From Bradyrhizobium ivorense (GTDB lineage Bacteria; Pseudomonadota; Alphaproteobacteria; Rhizobiales; Xanthobacteraceae), in NCBI RefSeq assembly GCF_900696085.1, contig NZ_CAADFC020000004.1, forward strand, positions 186,001 to 250,000: DNA of 64,000 bases, written 5' to 3'. The notes under the pieces were generated by a model that made no database searches, was not told the origin of the DNA, and saw only the letters and a program-made list of their open reading frames with translations. Positions within the stretch are counted from its first letter, which is position 1, and every line of letters starts with the position of its first letter. Below are positions 26,358 through 33,960 of this stretch, piece by piece. The position numbers and the translations under genes were made by a program.

Positions 26358-27060
26358 AAGCGGAGCTCGGTCAGAAGGAGCTGCACTTCGATCGAAAAAT
26401 GAGTTCGGGATTGTTGCCGCTTGTTGAAGATGCTGTACCACATCGAATAACGTTCGGGACGCATGGCATCCCTCAGTCAGATCGCAGGACCGAATGTCGG
26501 TATCGGTGGTTGCGCCTCCCCGCAACGAAGAGAATGAAAAAAGCAAGCAATCAATTAACTGCTTGGGTTTCGTTTTTCAGTCTGAGCCGCGCATTAACAA
26601 ATCCAATTGCTTGGCCCGGTAGGTTCAGATCAACCCGCAACCAATTGCGGACCGCGAAGCGTCACGGGCGATTGGTGCCACTGGCGTAGGTTCTGATTAC
26701 CAAGGAGGGGTGATTGCTGACGCGTTGCATCATCTCTTCAATTCCGAAGGTTGGTTCGTCTGGCAATGCCGTGCGGCCCGAACTAAGTGACGAAGGCGAT
26801 GAAGCGCGGCTCTGGCTGCAATGTGATCGATAAGATCAGCTCGTCGGGCGCTTTGAAACGCCCACGGACCTGTTCAACAGCTGCTTTTCAAGGTCTCTTG
26901 TACTTCCGCGCGGACACTGCGCGCATGATGGCGCCCTCCATGCGTCTTGAGCGTGCGGAAATCCACGGTCAATGCGAAGGCGGCTTGTACGCTGGATCGA
27001 TCAGCGCTCTACCGAGCGCACTGACCATGGCGGCCGCTTCATGGTCTCCGCGATCATCTA
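26358..27060. other. ~700-bp region without a convincing gene before the IS element
   Basis: Short frames exist (for example around 26399-26689 and 26787-27089) but have no ribosome site, low-complexity or implausible composition, and no recognised domain. Composition is lower in GC than neighbouring genes. The right edge is the TA target site of the IS630-family element, so this was originally the sequence downstream of the DUF1772 gene. Confidence 0.5.
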
Positions 27061-27073
27061 GAGCAGATTCTGA

Positions 27074-27583
27074 TCAGACGCGATCATAGCCGGCAGCGGC
27101 GAAGAAGTTCAGACACTCTTGGGCGGTGAAGGCGGCCAAGGCGAGGGCGATAGCGTTGACCAAAGCCTCGATAGATCTGGCGGCCGCCTTTCGAAGGGCG
27201 GCTTTGAGCTTGGCGAAGGCCATTTCGATCGGATTGAGGTCGGGCGAATAAGGCGGCAGATAGAGGAGCCGAGCGCCCGCTGCATCGATTGCGATGCCGA
27301 CCTCGGTCCGCTTGTGTGCTGCGAGATTGTCCATCACCACGATGTCGCCGGGCCTGAGTGTCGGCACGAGGACTTGCGTCACGTAAGCCTCGAACGCCGA
27401 ACCATCCATGGGGCCATCGAGGACCATCGGCGCCGTCATGCCAGTCGCCCTGAGCGCGCCGACGAAGGTCGTCGTCTTCCAATGACCATGCGGGAGCGCT
27501 GCAACACAGCGCTGGCCGTACGGCGAACGGCCATAGAGCCGCGCCATCTTGGTCGAGGCTCCGGTCTCGTCGATGAATACCAA
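27074..27583 (-). CDS. IS630-family transposase, orfB (catalytic half)
   Basis: 169 aa. Carries the IS630/mariner DDE core: first Asp in VFIDETGAS, second Asp in [11 protein letters not shown], and Glu in the [18 protein letters not shown] block. It lacks its own convincing start; the frame stays open upstream to the A8 run at 27673-27680 in orfA, reading through ...[20 protein letters not shown], so the full transposase is expected from a frameshift or transcriptional slippage joining orfA and orfB. Confidence 0.9.
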   Translation of the reverse strand: MVFIDETGASTKMARLYGRSPYGQRCVAALPHGHWKTTTFVGALRATGMTAPMVLDGPMDGSAFEAYVTQVLVPTLRPGDIVVMDNLAAHKRTEVGIAIDAAGARLLYLPPYSPDLNPIEMAFAKLKAALRKAAARSIEALVNAIALALAAFTAQECLNFFAAAGYDRV

Positions 27584-27629
27584 CCGGTGGATGTCGATCT
27601 CAGGCTGGGATGCCTTCCACGCCGCGCGT

Positions 27630-28025
27630 TCAGCGGCGACGTCCGGCCGATCCTGCTCGCTGGCGTGCGATGTTTTTTTTGAACGTGATGTTGCGGCGAT
27701 CGAAGAACCGCCAGACCACGCTCGGCGCGAAACGCTCGCCGTGGACTTTGAAGAGATGATCGGCGATCTCGGCCAGCGTCATGTCAGGCGTAGCCTCGAC
27801 CAGGGAGAGGATCTCTGCAGCATGCCCCTCGATCCGAGCCGAACGCCGGTCGCCACCCTGCGCTTCCGCCTCACAGGCGCCGGTGCTTCGCCACTCGCTG
27901 ACCAGTTCGATCGCTGTCGACGGCGCCACGCCGAACCGGCCGGCGGCGCCCCGACAGCTCATGCCTTCATCTTCCACGGCCCGAACAATGCGAAGGCGAA
28001 GGTCCGGCGAGAGGGGTTTAGCCAT
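27630..28025 (-). CDS. IS630-family transposase, orfA (DNA-binding half)
   Basis: 131 aa as read. [45 protein letters not shown] is the helix-turn-helix that binds the terminal repeats; a second winged part follows ([11 protein letters not shown]...[15 protein letters not shown]). After FKK the A8 run leads to [13 protein letters not shown] and a stop in the zero frame; losing one A (or a +1 shift) gives [11 protein letters not shown] and continues into orfB. Confidence 0.88.
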   Translation of the reverse strand: MAKPLSPDLRLRIVRAVEDEGMSCRGAAGRFGVAPSTAIELVSEWRSTGACEAEAQGGDRRSARIEGHAAEILSLVEATPDMTLAEIADHLFKVHGERFAPSVVWRFFDRRNITFKKNIARQRAGSAGRRR

Positions 28026-28115
28026 GGGGGCTGGCCTCCATCACCAGCCCTCAGGGTGAATCACGATTTGCCCCGGAAGGGAATCCCTTTCGATTCCGCC
28101 AGGTCGGAAAATGCT

Positions 28116-28595
28116 CTAGAGCGTCGAATCGATCACCAGAGCGACGAAAGCGATGGCGGCGCAAACGGCCCGAGCAAGGTGCGAATACTCCCAGCGGTCG
28201 CGCAGAACCATCCAATCTCGCTCCGCTGCGGGAGCTCCGGCAAAAATGCTTGCACCGAGTCCGCTCAAATTTGCGCCAGTCAGCCAGAACCGGTTCACCG
28301 GCTGCGTCACGGTCCAAAATATCGCGTGCATGACGATAAGCGAGATCAGCGCGAGGACCGCCAGCCAAGGTACCGCGATCTGCGACTGCATCAGCACGAC
28401 TGCCAGTACGATAAGAATGCTCAACGGTTCTGCGGCGCCGCCGACCGTGAAGCCGGGATAGTAGACGGACTGCATTGCCAGATAGCTATCGCGATCCAGG
28501 CGATATTTGCCGGGAAGCTCCAGCGCATGAGCCAACGATAGCCCCATCGGAATGGATGTGACTATCACCGCAAGGATTTTGAGAGCGTGTATCAT
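28116..28595 (-). CDS. DUF1772-like integral membrane protein
   Basis: 159 aa, four predicted TM helices: IHALKILAVIVTSIPMGLSLAHAL, AEPLSILIVLAVVLM, VPWLAVLALISLIVMHAIFW and an end helix ARAVCAAIAFVALVI, with a conserved-looking WxxLRDRWEYSHLARA segment. Layout and length fit DUF1772. Function unknown. The IS630 element inserted at TA inside its stop codon: the first two stop bases are host sequence and the G now comes from the IS end, but the pre-insertion sequence also reads TAG, so the protein is unchanged. Longer upstream frames run through the tRNA and were rejected. Confidence 0.75.
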   Translation of the reverse strand: MIHALKILAVIVTSIPMGLSLAHALELPGKYRLDRDSYLAMQSVYYPGFTVGGAAEPLSILIVLAVVLMQSQIAVPWLAVLALISLIVMHAIFWTVTQPVNRFWLTGANLSGLGASIFAGAPAAERDWMVLRDRWEYSHLARAVCAAIAFVALVIDSTL

Positions 28596-28770
28596 AGGCG
28601 ATAACCCGCCAATGCGAGGAGGCGTTCCCCGTGGCGCGCGGACGATTGGTGGCTCCATTGGCGGGACGACCCAACCGCGTCCGCTGCGTCCGTCATCTAC
28701 CCGCGCGCAAGCTCGAGGCGTAGTGCCGGAAAGCCGGCGCTCCTTGCAGTTGACGTAGAAAATCGCGCAA

Positions 28771-28860
28771 TGGCGGAGAGAGTGGGATTCGAACCCACGG
28801 TACGGTTTCCCGCACACACGCTTTCCAAGCGTGCGCCTTAAGCCACTCGGCCATCTCTCC
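28771..28860 (-). tRNA. tRNA-Ser (anticodon GGA)
   Basis: On the minus strand the sequence GGAGAGATGGCCGAGTGG begins a 90-nt class II tRNA: D-arm GCCGAGTGGCTTAAGGC, anticodon stem-loop CACGCTTGGAAAGCGTG with anticodon GGA, a long variable arm (TGCGGGAAACCGTACC region), T-arm GTGGGTTCGAATCCCAC and acceptor CTCTCC-G with encoded CCA at 28771-28773. The acceptor stem GGAGAGA/TCTCTCC pairs fully. Confidence 0.97.
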
Positions 28861-29117
28861 GGGAGGCCCTCTCTTGAAGGGCGGAAGCGGATTTTGCAAG
28901 GGAGCGCGGGGCTTGTGTACGAAATTTCCACAATGCATTGAAATTATTATGAAATTTATGCCTGTCCGCGGTGCTGCGCGACGCCTCTCCACGCCATCCC
29001 CGGCGTCTTCGGCGGCGCGCCGCGCGGCCATCCTACGAACGAACTGATTTGCCCCTAGGGTAGGTCAAGTGCTCACGGGTATCCGAATCTATGACTCACC
29101 GGCCGCGCAACACATTC

Positions 29118-29254
29118 GATGTCGTCCTGGCGAAAGCCAGGACAAAGCCAAGACCCATAACCACTGCATTTGGTTGTGAACGGGACCGCGGCCCACCGTC
29201 GCGCAGCAATTGATATTTGGGTAATGGGTCCTGGCTTTCCGCCAGGACGACATC
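29118..29254. repeat. Palindromic intergenic repeat, family A copy 1
   Basis: Arms at 29118-29143 and 29228-29254 are inverted copies differing by one inserted G (GATGTCGTCCTGGCG... core). Inner sequence after the left arm contains CCATAACCAC, which also follows the left arm of the copy at 33835, showing that the two belong to one repeat family. Lies between the tRNA and the 3' end of otsA in the 419-bp gap 28861-29279, which otherwise holds nothing I recognise. Confidence 0.8.
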
Positions 29255-29279
29255 GTGTTGTTGCGCGATTCCACCCGGC

Positions 29280-30731
29280 TCAGTGATATCGCGCCGCGCG
29301 ATCCGCGGTTCGGCGCCGCCACGGTGTTGCGGCCTCGGGCAGCGTCGCATGGCCGGGACCATGGGTGTCCTGCAGCGCCTCGATGAAGTCGGCGAACCAT
29401 TGCTGGATGGTGCCGCGGTTGAGCTTGTCCATCATCGCTTCCCAGCGCATCCGCCGCTCGCTCAGCGGCATCGCAAGCGCCGCCGCCACCGCGCGCGCCA
29501 TGCCGTCGATGTCATGCGGATTCACCTGCAGCGCGGCGTCGAGCTCGTTGGCGGCGCCGGCGAATTTCGACAGCACCAGCACGCCGGGATCGACCGGATT
29601 CTGCGCCGCGACGTATTCCTTGGCGACCAGGTTCATGCCGTCCTGCAGCGGCGTCACCACGCCGACCTGCGCGGTGCGGTAGAGACCCGCGAGCACACCC
29701 TGGCCAAAGCCCTTGTTGAGATAGCGGATCGGCGTCCAGTCGACCTCGCCATGCACGCCGTTGACGTCGGTGACGAGCTTTGCGACCTCGCTCGCGAGAT
29801 TGCCGTAGGCCTCGATGCCGCCGCGCGAGGGGGTCGCGATCTGCAGCAGCGACACCGCGCGCTTCAGGCTCGGATGCAGCATCCACATCCGGTCGAACGC
29901 CCTGATGCGGTTGACCAGGCCCTTGGAGTAGTCGAGCCGGTCGACGCCGATCGCGAGCTTCTCGCCGTTGAGGCTGCGCCGCAGCCGCGTCACGTCCGGA
30001 TGCGTCATCGCCTTGGTGGCCTGCTGCGCGAAGCGATCCGGATCGATGCCGATCGGAAACACCGCGGCGCGGGTGCGGCCGAACGGCGAGATGATAACGC
30101 CGTCCTGCACGCCGAGTCCGAGATCGCATTTCACATAGGCGAGAAAATTCTCGCAATCCTCTTCGGTCTGAAAGCCGATCAGGTCATAGGCCAGCATCGC
30201 CTCGATCAGCGCGCGATGATGCGGCACGCCCGCGATCAGCGCGCGCGCCGGCCATGGCGTGTGCAGGAAGAAGCCGATCGGCTGGGTCACGCCGAGATCG
30301 CGCATCTCGGCGCCGAGTGCGAGGAAATGGTAGTCCTGGATCCAGAACACCGAGTCGGGCTTGCGGAATCGCAGCAACGCACGCGCCATGAACGCGTTGA
30401 CCTCGCGATAGCTCGCATAGTCTTCGCCGGATGCACGAATCAGATCGGCGCGCGAATGCAGCGCGGGCCACAGCGCCGAATTGGCAAAGCCCTCATAGTA
30501 GCCGCCGTAATGCGCGGCCGGCAGGTCGAGCATCGCCAGCGCACCGGCGCCGAGCGCTTCAACCTCCGCAAAGGGTTCCTTCAGGTTTCCGTCGCGAACC
30601 CGTCCGCTGGAACCAACCCAGATCGCTCCTGTCTTTTCCACCACCGGCAACAATGCCGCTGCAAGCCCCCCCGTCATGGGTTCATTGGGTTTTCCGCGCG
30701 AAACGCGGTTAGATACGACGACGAGGTTCAC
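29280..30731 (-). CDS. otsA: Trehalose-6-phosphate synthase (UDP-forming), OtsA
   Basis: 483 aa GT20 glycosyltransferase, standard length. Signature segments: VVVSNRVSRG, MTGGLAAAL (UDP-glucose loop), IQDYHF, GFFLHTPWPA, GVDRLDYSKGL (catalytic Arg/Lys region), DGMNLVAKEYVAAQ. It makes trehalose-6-phosphate from UDP-glucose and glucose-6-phosphate in the cytosol, the first step of the OtsAB pathway for osmo- and desiccation protection. Preceded on the same strand by otsB with a 213-base gap, so it may have its own promoter. Confidence 0.97.
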   Translation of the reverse strand: MNLVVVSNRVSRGKPNEPMTGGLAAALLPVVEKTGAIWVGSSGRVRDGNLKEPFAEVEALGAGALAMLDLPAAHYGGYYEGFANSALWPALHSRADLIRASGEDYASYREVNAFMARALLRFRKPDSVFWIQDYHFLALGAEMRDLGVTQPIGFFLHTPWPARALIAGVPHHRALIEAMLAYDLIGFQTEEDCENFLAYVKCDLGLGVQDGVIISPFGRTRAAVFPIGIDPDRFAQQATKAMTHPDVTRLRRSLNGEKLAIGVDRLDYSKGLVNRIRAFDRMWMLHPSLKRAVSLLQIATPSRGGIEAYGNLASEVAKLVTDVNGVHGEVDWTPIRYLNKGFGQGVLAGLYRTAQVGVVTPLQDGMNLVAKEYVAAQNPVDPGVLVLSKFAGAANELDAALQVNPHDIDGMARAVAAALAMPLSERRMRWEAMMDKLNRGTIQQWFADFIEALQDTHGPGHATLPEAATPWRRRTADRAARYH

Positions 30732-30944
30732 CAGGTCCCCTCCTGTTGGTCAATTCGCGTATTAACAACCATTCATCAAGATGGTTCCTGATCAAGGAAT
30801 CTCCCAATTGAAACCAAATTCTGGCAATTGCGCACGGAACTCGCGGGAACTCGCGAAAAGAAAAATGCGCGCGAGGCACACGCCACGACGCAAAAGCACC
30901 GCATTCAGTTTGGCTGCAGGAAAAGTGGCCCGATTAGGACAGTC

Positions 30945-31769
30945 TCACGTCCCCTTACCGTCGATCAGATGCGCGAGAAATTCGCGCACGTCGTCCGGCG
31001 TGCCGAATTGTCCGGCCACACCAAGCGCGCGGCGGCCGACGGAGAATGCGAGCCCATTGTAGTCGGGCATGATCGCGAACACGGTTTCGTCGGTGACGTC
31101 GTCGCCGATGAAGAACGGACGCCGGCCCTTGAACGGCTCCTGCGTCATCAATTCGCGCACGCCGCTCGCCTTGGTGAAGCCGGCATGCTTGATCTCGCAG
31201 ACGCTCTTGCCCGGCAGCACCTCGATCGGCGCATTGGGCAGCTCGGCGCGGATCAGCGACACCGCCTCATAGATCGCCTTCTCCGCCGCGGGCGCGAGGC
31301 GATAGTGCAGCGCCAGCGAGTAGCCCTTGTCCTCGAGCAGGATGCCCGGGCTGAGCTTTGCGATTGCGGCCAGCCGGCGCTTCAATTCCTTGTCGAGCGG
31401 CGGCGAATGGGTGGCGACCGCCTCGCTGTCCGGCTGCAGCCGCATCTCGGCGCCGTGGCCGCCGATGGCGGGAAACAGGTCCGGCGCGAAGATCAGGTCG
31501 ATGTCGTTCAGGGAACGTCCGCTGACCAGCGCCAGTGCTCCATTGGAGCGCGCGTGCAACTGCTTCAGCGTCACCGCCAGCTCCGGCGGCACCCAGACCT
31601 CGCGCGGCGTCGGCGCGAAATCGAGCAGGGTGCCATCGATATCGAGCAGGATGGCGGTCTGGTCGAGCGGCGGAATCAGCGAGGCCAGTGCGGCCGCACT
31701 GTCCGGCGCGTCGTCAGGGGCGATATCGTTGTCCATTGTGCCGGGCTTCTCAGCCACATCATGTGTCAT
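30945..31769 (-). CDS. otsB: Trehalose-6-phosphate phosphatase, OtsB
   Basis: 274 aa HAD phosphatase. Motif I LLDIDGTLLDFAP (two Asp), motif II LVSGRSLNDI, FPAIGGHGAEMR, and C-terminal FFIGDDVTDETVF (metal Asp) are diagnostic of OtsB. Dephosphorylates trehalose-6-phosphate to trehalose. The ATG at 31769 follows GGAG; a second ATG at 31736 is possible. Six bases after the MFS gene, and upstream of otsA on the same strand, so the three probably form one transcription unit. Confidence 0.96.
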   Translation of the reverse strand: MTHDVAEKPGTMDNDIAPDDAPDSAAALASLIPPLDQTAILLDIDGTLLDFAPTPREVWVPPELAVTLKQLHARSNGALALVSGRSLNDIDLIFAPDLFPAIGGHGAEMRLQPDSEAVATHSPPLDKELKRRLAAIAKLSPGILLEDKGYSLALHYRLAPAAEKAIYEAVSLIRAELPNAPIEVLPGKSVCEIKHAGFTKASGVRELMTQEPFKGRRPFFIGDDVTDETVFAIMPDYNGLAFSVGRRALGVAGQFGTPDDVREFLAHLIDGKGT

Positions 31770-31775
31770 GTCATT

Positions 31776-33266
31776 CTACTCCAGAAATGCCAGCGGCCGC
31801 GCCACGGATTCGAGCGATTTGCGCTCGGCCGCGACGGCGTAGCGCCACGCCACCACGGCCGCTGCGATCATCAGTGCGGCTCCCAACAGGTAACCGCCGA
31901 ACACGCTGTTGCGCGATCCGGTGTCGATCAGCACGCCGAACAGCGCCGGCCCGATCACGCCGCCGATGCCGGTGCCGATCGCGTAGAAGGCGGCGATCGC
32001 GAGCGCGCGGACCTCGAGCGGAAACGTCTCGCTGACGGTGAGATAGGCCGCACTCGCGGCCGGCGAGGCAAAGAAGAAGATCACCATCCAGGCGATGGTC
32101 TGGGTCTGCGCGCTGAGCACGCCGATCGAGAACAGATAGCCGGACAGCGCCAGCAGCACGCCGGACACACCATAGGTCACCGTGATCATGGTGCGGCGGC
32201 CCAGCGTATCGAACAGGCGGCCGAGCAGCAGCGGACCGAGGAAGTTGCCGGCGGCAAAGGGCAGGATGTACCAGCCGACATCGCTGGAGGGGATGCCGAA
32301 GAAATCGGTCAGGATCAGCGCGAAGGTGAAGAAGATCGCGTTGTAGAAGAAGGCCTGCGCCGCCATCAGCGTCAGCCCGACCAGCGAGCGCTGCCGATAG
32401 GTCGAAAACAGCGTCGCCGCGACCTCGCGCAGCGGCGTGTGGTCGCGCATCCGCAGCTTGACCTTGGGAAAATTTTCGCTGGATTGTTCATGGCCGAGCA
32501 CCGATCGCTCGATGTCGGCGACGATCTGGTGGGCGCGGTCGGGGTAGCCGTGGATCATCAGCCAGCGCGGGCTTTCCGGGATCCACATCCGCATGAACAG
32601 CACGACGAGGCCGAGCGCGGCACCGATGAAATAGGCGATCCGCCAACCGTGATCGGGCGCCAGCACTGCGGGATCGAGCAGCACGATCGCGCCGACGGCG
32701 CCGATCGCGGCGCCGAGCCAGAAGCTGCCGTTGATGACGAGATCGGTCCAGCCGCGATAGCGCGCCGGCACCAGCTCTTGAATGGTCGAATTGATCGCGG
32801 TGTATTCGCCGCCGATGCCGGCGCCGGTGAGAAAACGAAACAGCGCATAGCTCGCGACATTCCACGACAGCGCGGTCGCGGCTGTTGCCGAGAGATAGAG
32901 CGCGAGCGTGATGAAGAACAGCTTCTTGCGCCCGATCCGGTCGGTGAGCCAGCCGAAGCCGAGCGCGCCGAGCACCGCGCCGGCGAGATAGGCGCTGCTG
33001 GCGAAGCCGACATCGGCATTGGAGAAGCCCATCGTCGGGCTGTCCTTGAGCGCGCCCGACAAGGCGCCGGCCAATGTTACTTCGAGCCCGTCGAGAATCC
33101 AGGTGATGCCGAGCGCCAAGACGACACGGGTGTGAAAACCGCTCCAGTGCAGATCATCGAGGCGAAGCGGGATCGAGGTCTCGATGATGCGTTCATCGCT
33201 AGGTGCGGCCGCAGCCGTAACGTCGTTGGTCGTCGCAGAGTTCGGCTGTGTCTGCTGCAGGCTCAT
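31776..33266 (-). CDS. MFS transporter
   Basis: 496 aa with 12 predicted TM helices and a ~40-residue hydrophilic N-terminus. GWLTDRIGRKKLF is the A-motif of the loop between TM2 and TM3, ALFRFLTGAGIGGEYTAINS the TM4 signature, and MWIPESPRWLM the PESPRWL block found in sugar-porter and aromatic-acid/sugar-acid type transporters. Situated just before otsB and otsA, it could move trehalose or a precursor, but the sequence does not decide the substrate. A homologous arrangement with metabolite/H+ symporters is equally likely. Confidence 0.9.
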   Translation of the reverse strand: MSLQQTQPNSATTNDVTAAAAPSDERIIETSIPLRLDDLHWSGFHTRVVLALGITWILDGLEVTLAGALSGALKDSPTMGFSNADVGFASSAYLAGAVLGALGFGWLTDRIGRKKLFFITLALYLSATAATALSWNVASYALFRFLTGAGIGGEYTAINSTIQELVPARYRGWTDLVINGSFWLGAAIGAVGAIVLLDPAVLAPDHGWRIAYFIGAALGLVVLFMRMWIPESPRWLMIHGYPDRAHQIVADIERSVLGHEQSSENFPKVKLRMRDHTPLREVAATLFSTYRQRSLVGLTLMAAQAFFYNAIFFTFALILTDFFGIPSSDVGWYILPFAAGNFLGPLLLGRLFDTLGRRTMITVTYGVSGVLLALSGYLFSIGVLSAQTQTIAWMVIFFFASPAASAAYLTVSETFPLEVRALAIAAFYAIGTGIGGVIGPALFGVLIDTGSRNSVFGGYLLGAALMIAAAVVAWRYAVAAERKSLESVARPLAFLE

Positions 33267-33446
33267 CAGATCGGACCAATGGGAAAGACCCCGGAACGGA
33301 TTGCTCCAAGGTTCTTGGTTCCCAGGATTGCGGCAAACGGATTGCCCGCCACCGCATGCTAACGCCGGCGCTGCGCTGCGGTTCCCGCAATGCAGGATAG
33401 GAACTGCGCCAGCTGCAGGCGGTTCGGCTCAAAAGCGATGGAGGCG

Positions 33447-33812
33447 ATGATGGCGGCACGCAAAACGGCAGCGCGCAACAGCGCACGCAAAAAATCCACG
33501 TCGGGAACAGCGCGCCGCAAGCGCGGAGCGAAGAAAGCGGCATCGAAGCGCTGGTCGCAGCGCGTGACGAAGGAGAGCGATGCGCTCGACCTTCAGCGCG
33601 GCGTATTCAAGCTGACCAGCGCCAAGAAGATCGCGGCGTCGCTGAAGGCATCCGCCGAACACAGCACGCGACGCAAGAGCGGCGCCTATCGCTCCGCGCT
33701 GTCGATGCTGACCTTCTACATCAACCGCGCCGGCAAGACCTTGCCGAAGACCCAGCGCTCACGGCTGGAACGCGCCAAGGTCGAATTAAGGCACCAGTTC
33801 GGCCGCGATTGA
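33447..33812 (+). CDS. DUF3175 protein with histone-like basic N-terminus
   Basis: About 121 aa. Residues 1-35 are almost entirely Ala/Lys/Arg/Ser (AARKTAARNSARKK...), like the tails of H1-type or AlgP-like DNA-binding proteins; then the conserved domain KRWSQRVTKESDALDLQRGVFKL, KKIAASLKASAEHSTRRKS and SMLTFYINRAGKTLP, which I recognise as DUF3175. GGAGG at 33440-33444 lies ahead of tandem ATGs at 33447 and 33450; an ATG at 33438 precedes it. Function unknown; nucleic-acid binding is suggested by composition only. Confidence 0.82.
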   Translation: MMAARKTAARNSARKKSTSGTARRKRGAKKAASKRWSQRVTKESDALDLQRGVFKLTSAKKIAASLKASAEHSTRRKSGAYRSALSMLTFYINRAGKTLPKTQRSRLERAKVELRHQFGRD

Positions 33813-33834
33813 TTGCGCCGCACCAACCAACGGC

Positions 33835-33950
33835 GTCGTCCCGGCGCAGGCCGGGACCATAACCACAACTGTTCGTTGGTGGGCGCATAATTGGCCGCTT
33901 GCCCGTTTCACGAGCCGCGGCGTATCGGTCCCGGCCTGCGCCGGGACGAC
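33835..33950. repeat. Palindromic intergenic repeat, family A copy 2
   Basis: Perfect 24-bp inverted arms at 33835-33858 and 33927-33950 (GTCGTCCCGGCGCAGG core) enclose 68 bases. Same family as 29118-29254 (shared arm pattern and CCATAACCAC after the left arm). It fills the 148-bp gap between the convergent DUF3175 and chemoreceptor genes and could act as a bidirectional terminator. Confidence 0.85.
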
Positions 33951-33960
33951 GAGAGTGACG

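Larger units (their letters stand above)
27061..28116 (-). mobile_element. Intact IS630-family insertion sequence (1056 bp)
   Basis: The two ends are imperfect inverted repeats: GAGCAGATTCTGATC at the left and, read inward on the other strand, GAGCATTTTCCGACC at the right. Both are flanked by TA (27059-27060 and 28117-28118), the target duplication characteristic of IS630/Tc1-mariner elements. Inside are orfA and orfB on the minus strand, separated by an A8 run (T8 at 27673-27680 on +) that shifts the frame. Both catalytic halves look intact, so the element may be active. Confidence 0.9.

Noticed and set aside
26787..27089. 100-codon frame just before the IS element
   Set aside because: No ribosome site, domain or coding-like composition; it also runs into the IS end.
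28116..28595. Truncation of the DUF1772 gene by the IS element
   Set aside because: The TA target lies within the stop codon and the stop is restored; the reconstructed empty site also reads TAG.
28116..28931. Long version of the DUF1772 frame reaching past 28860
   Set aside because: It would read through the tRNA-Ser gene; the membrane protein begins sensibly at 28595.
29217..30791. 524-codon frame opposite otsA
   Set aside because: Shadow of OtsA; no ribosome site and no domain.
30828..33362. 844-codon frame opposite otsB and the MFS gene
   Set aside because: Antisense shadow with Arg/His/Gln-rich composition; both opposite-strand genes have unmistakable motifs.
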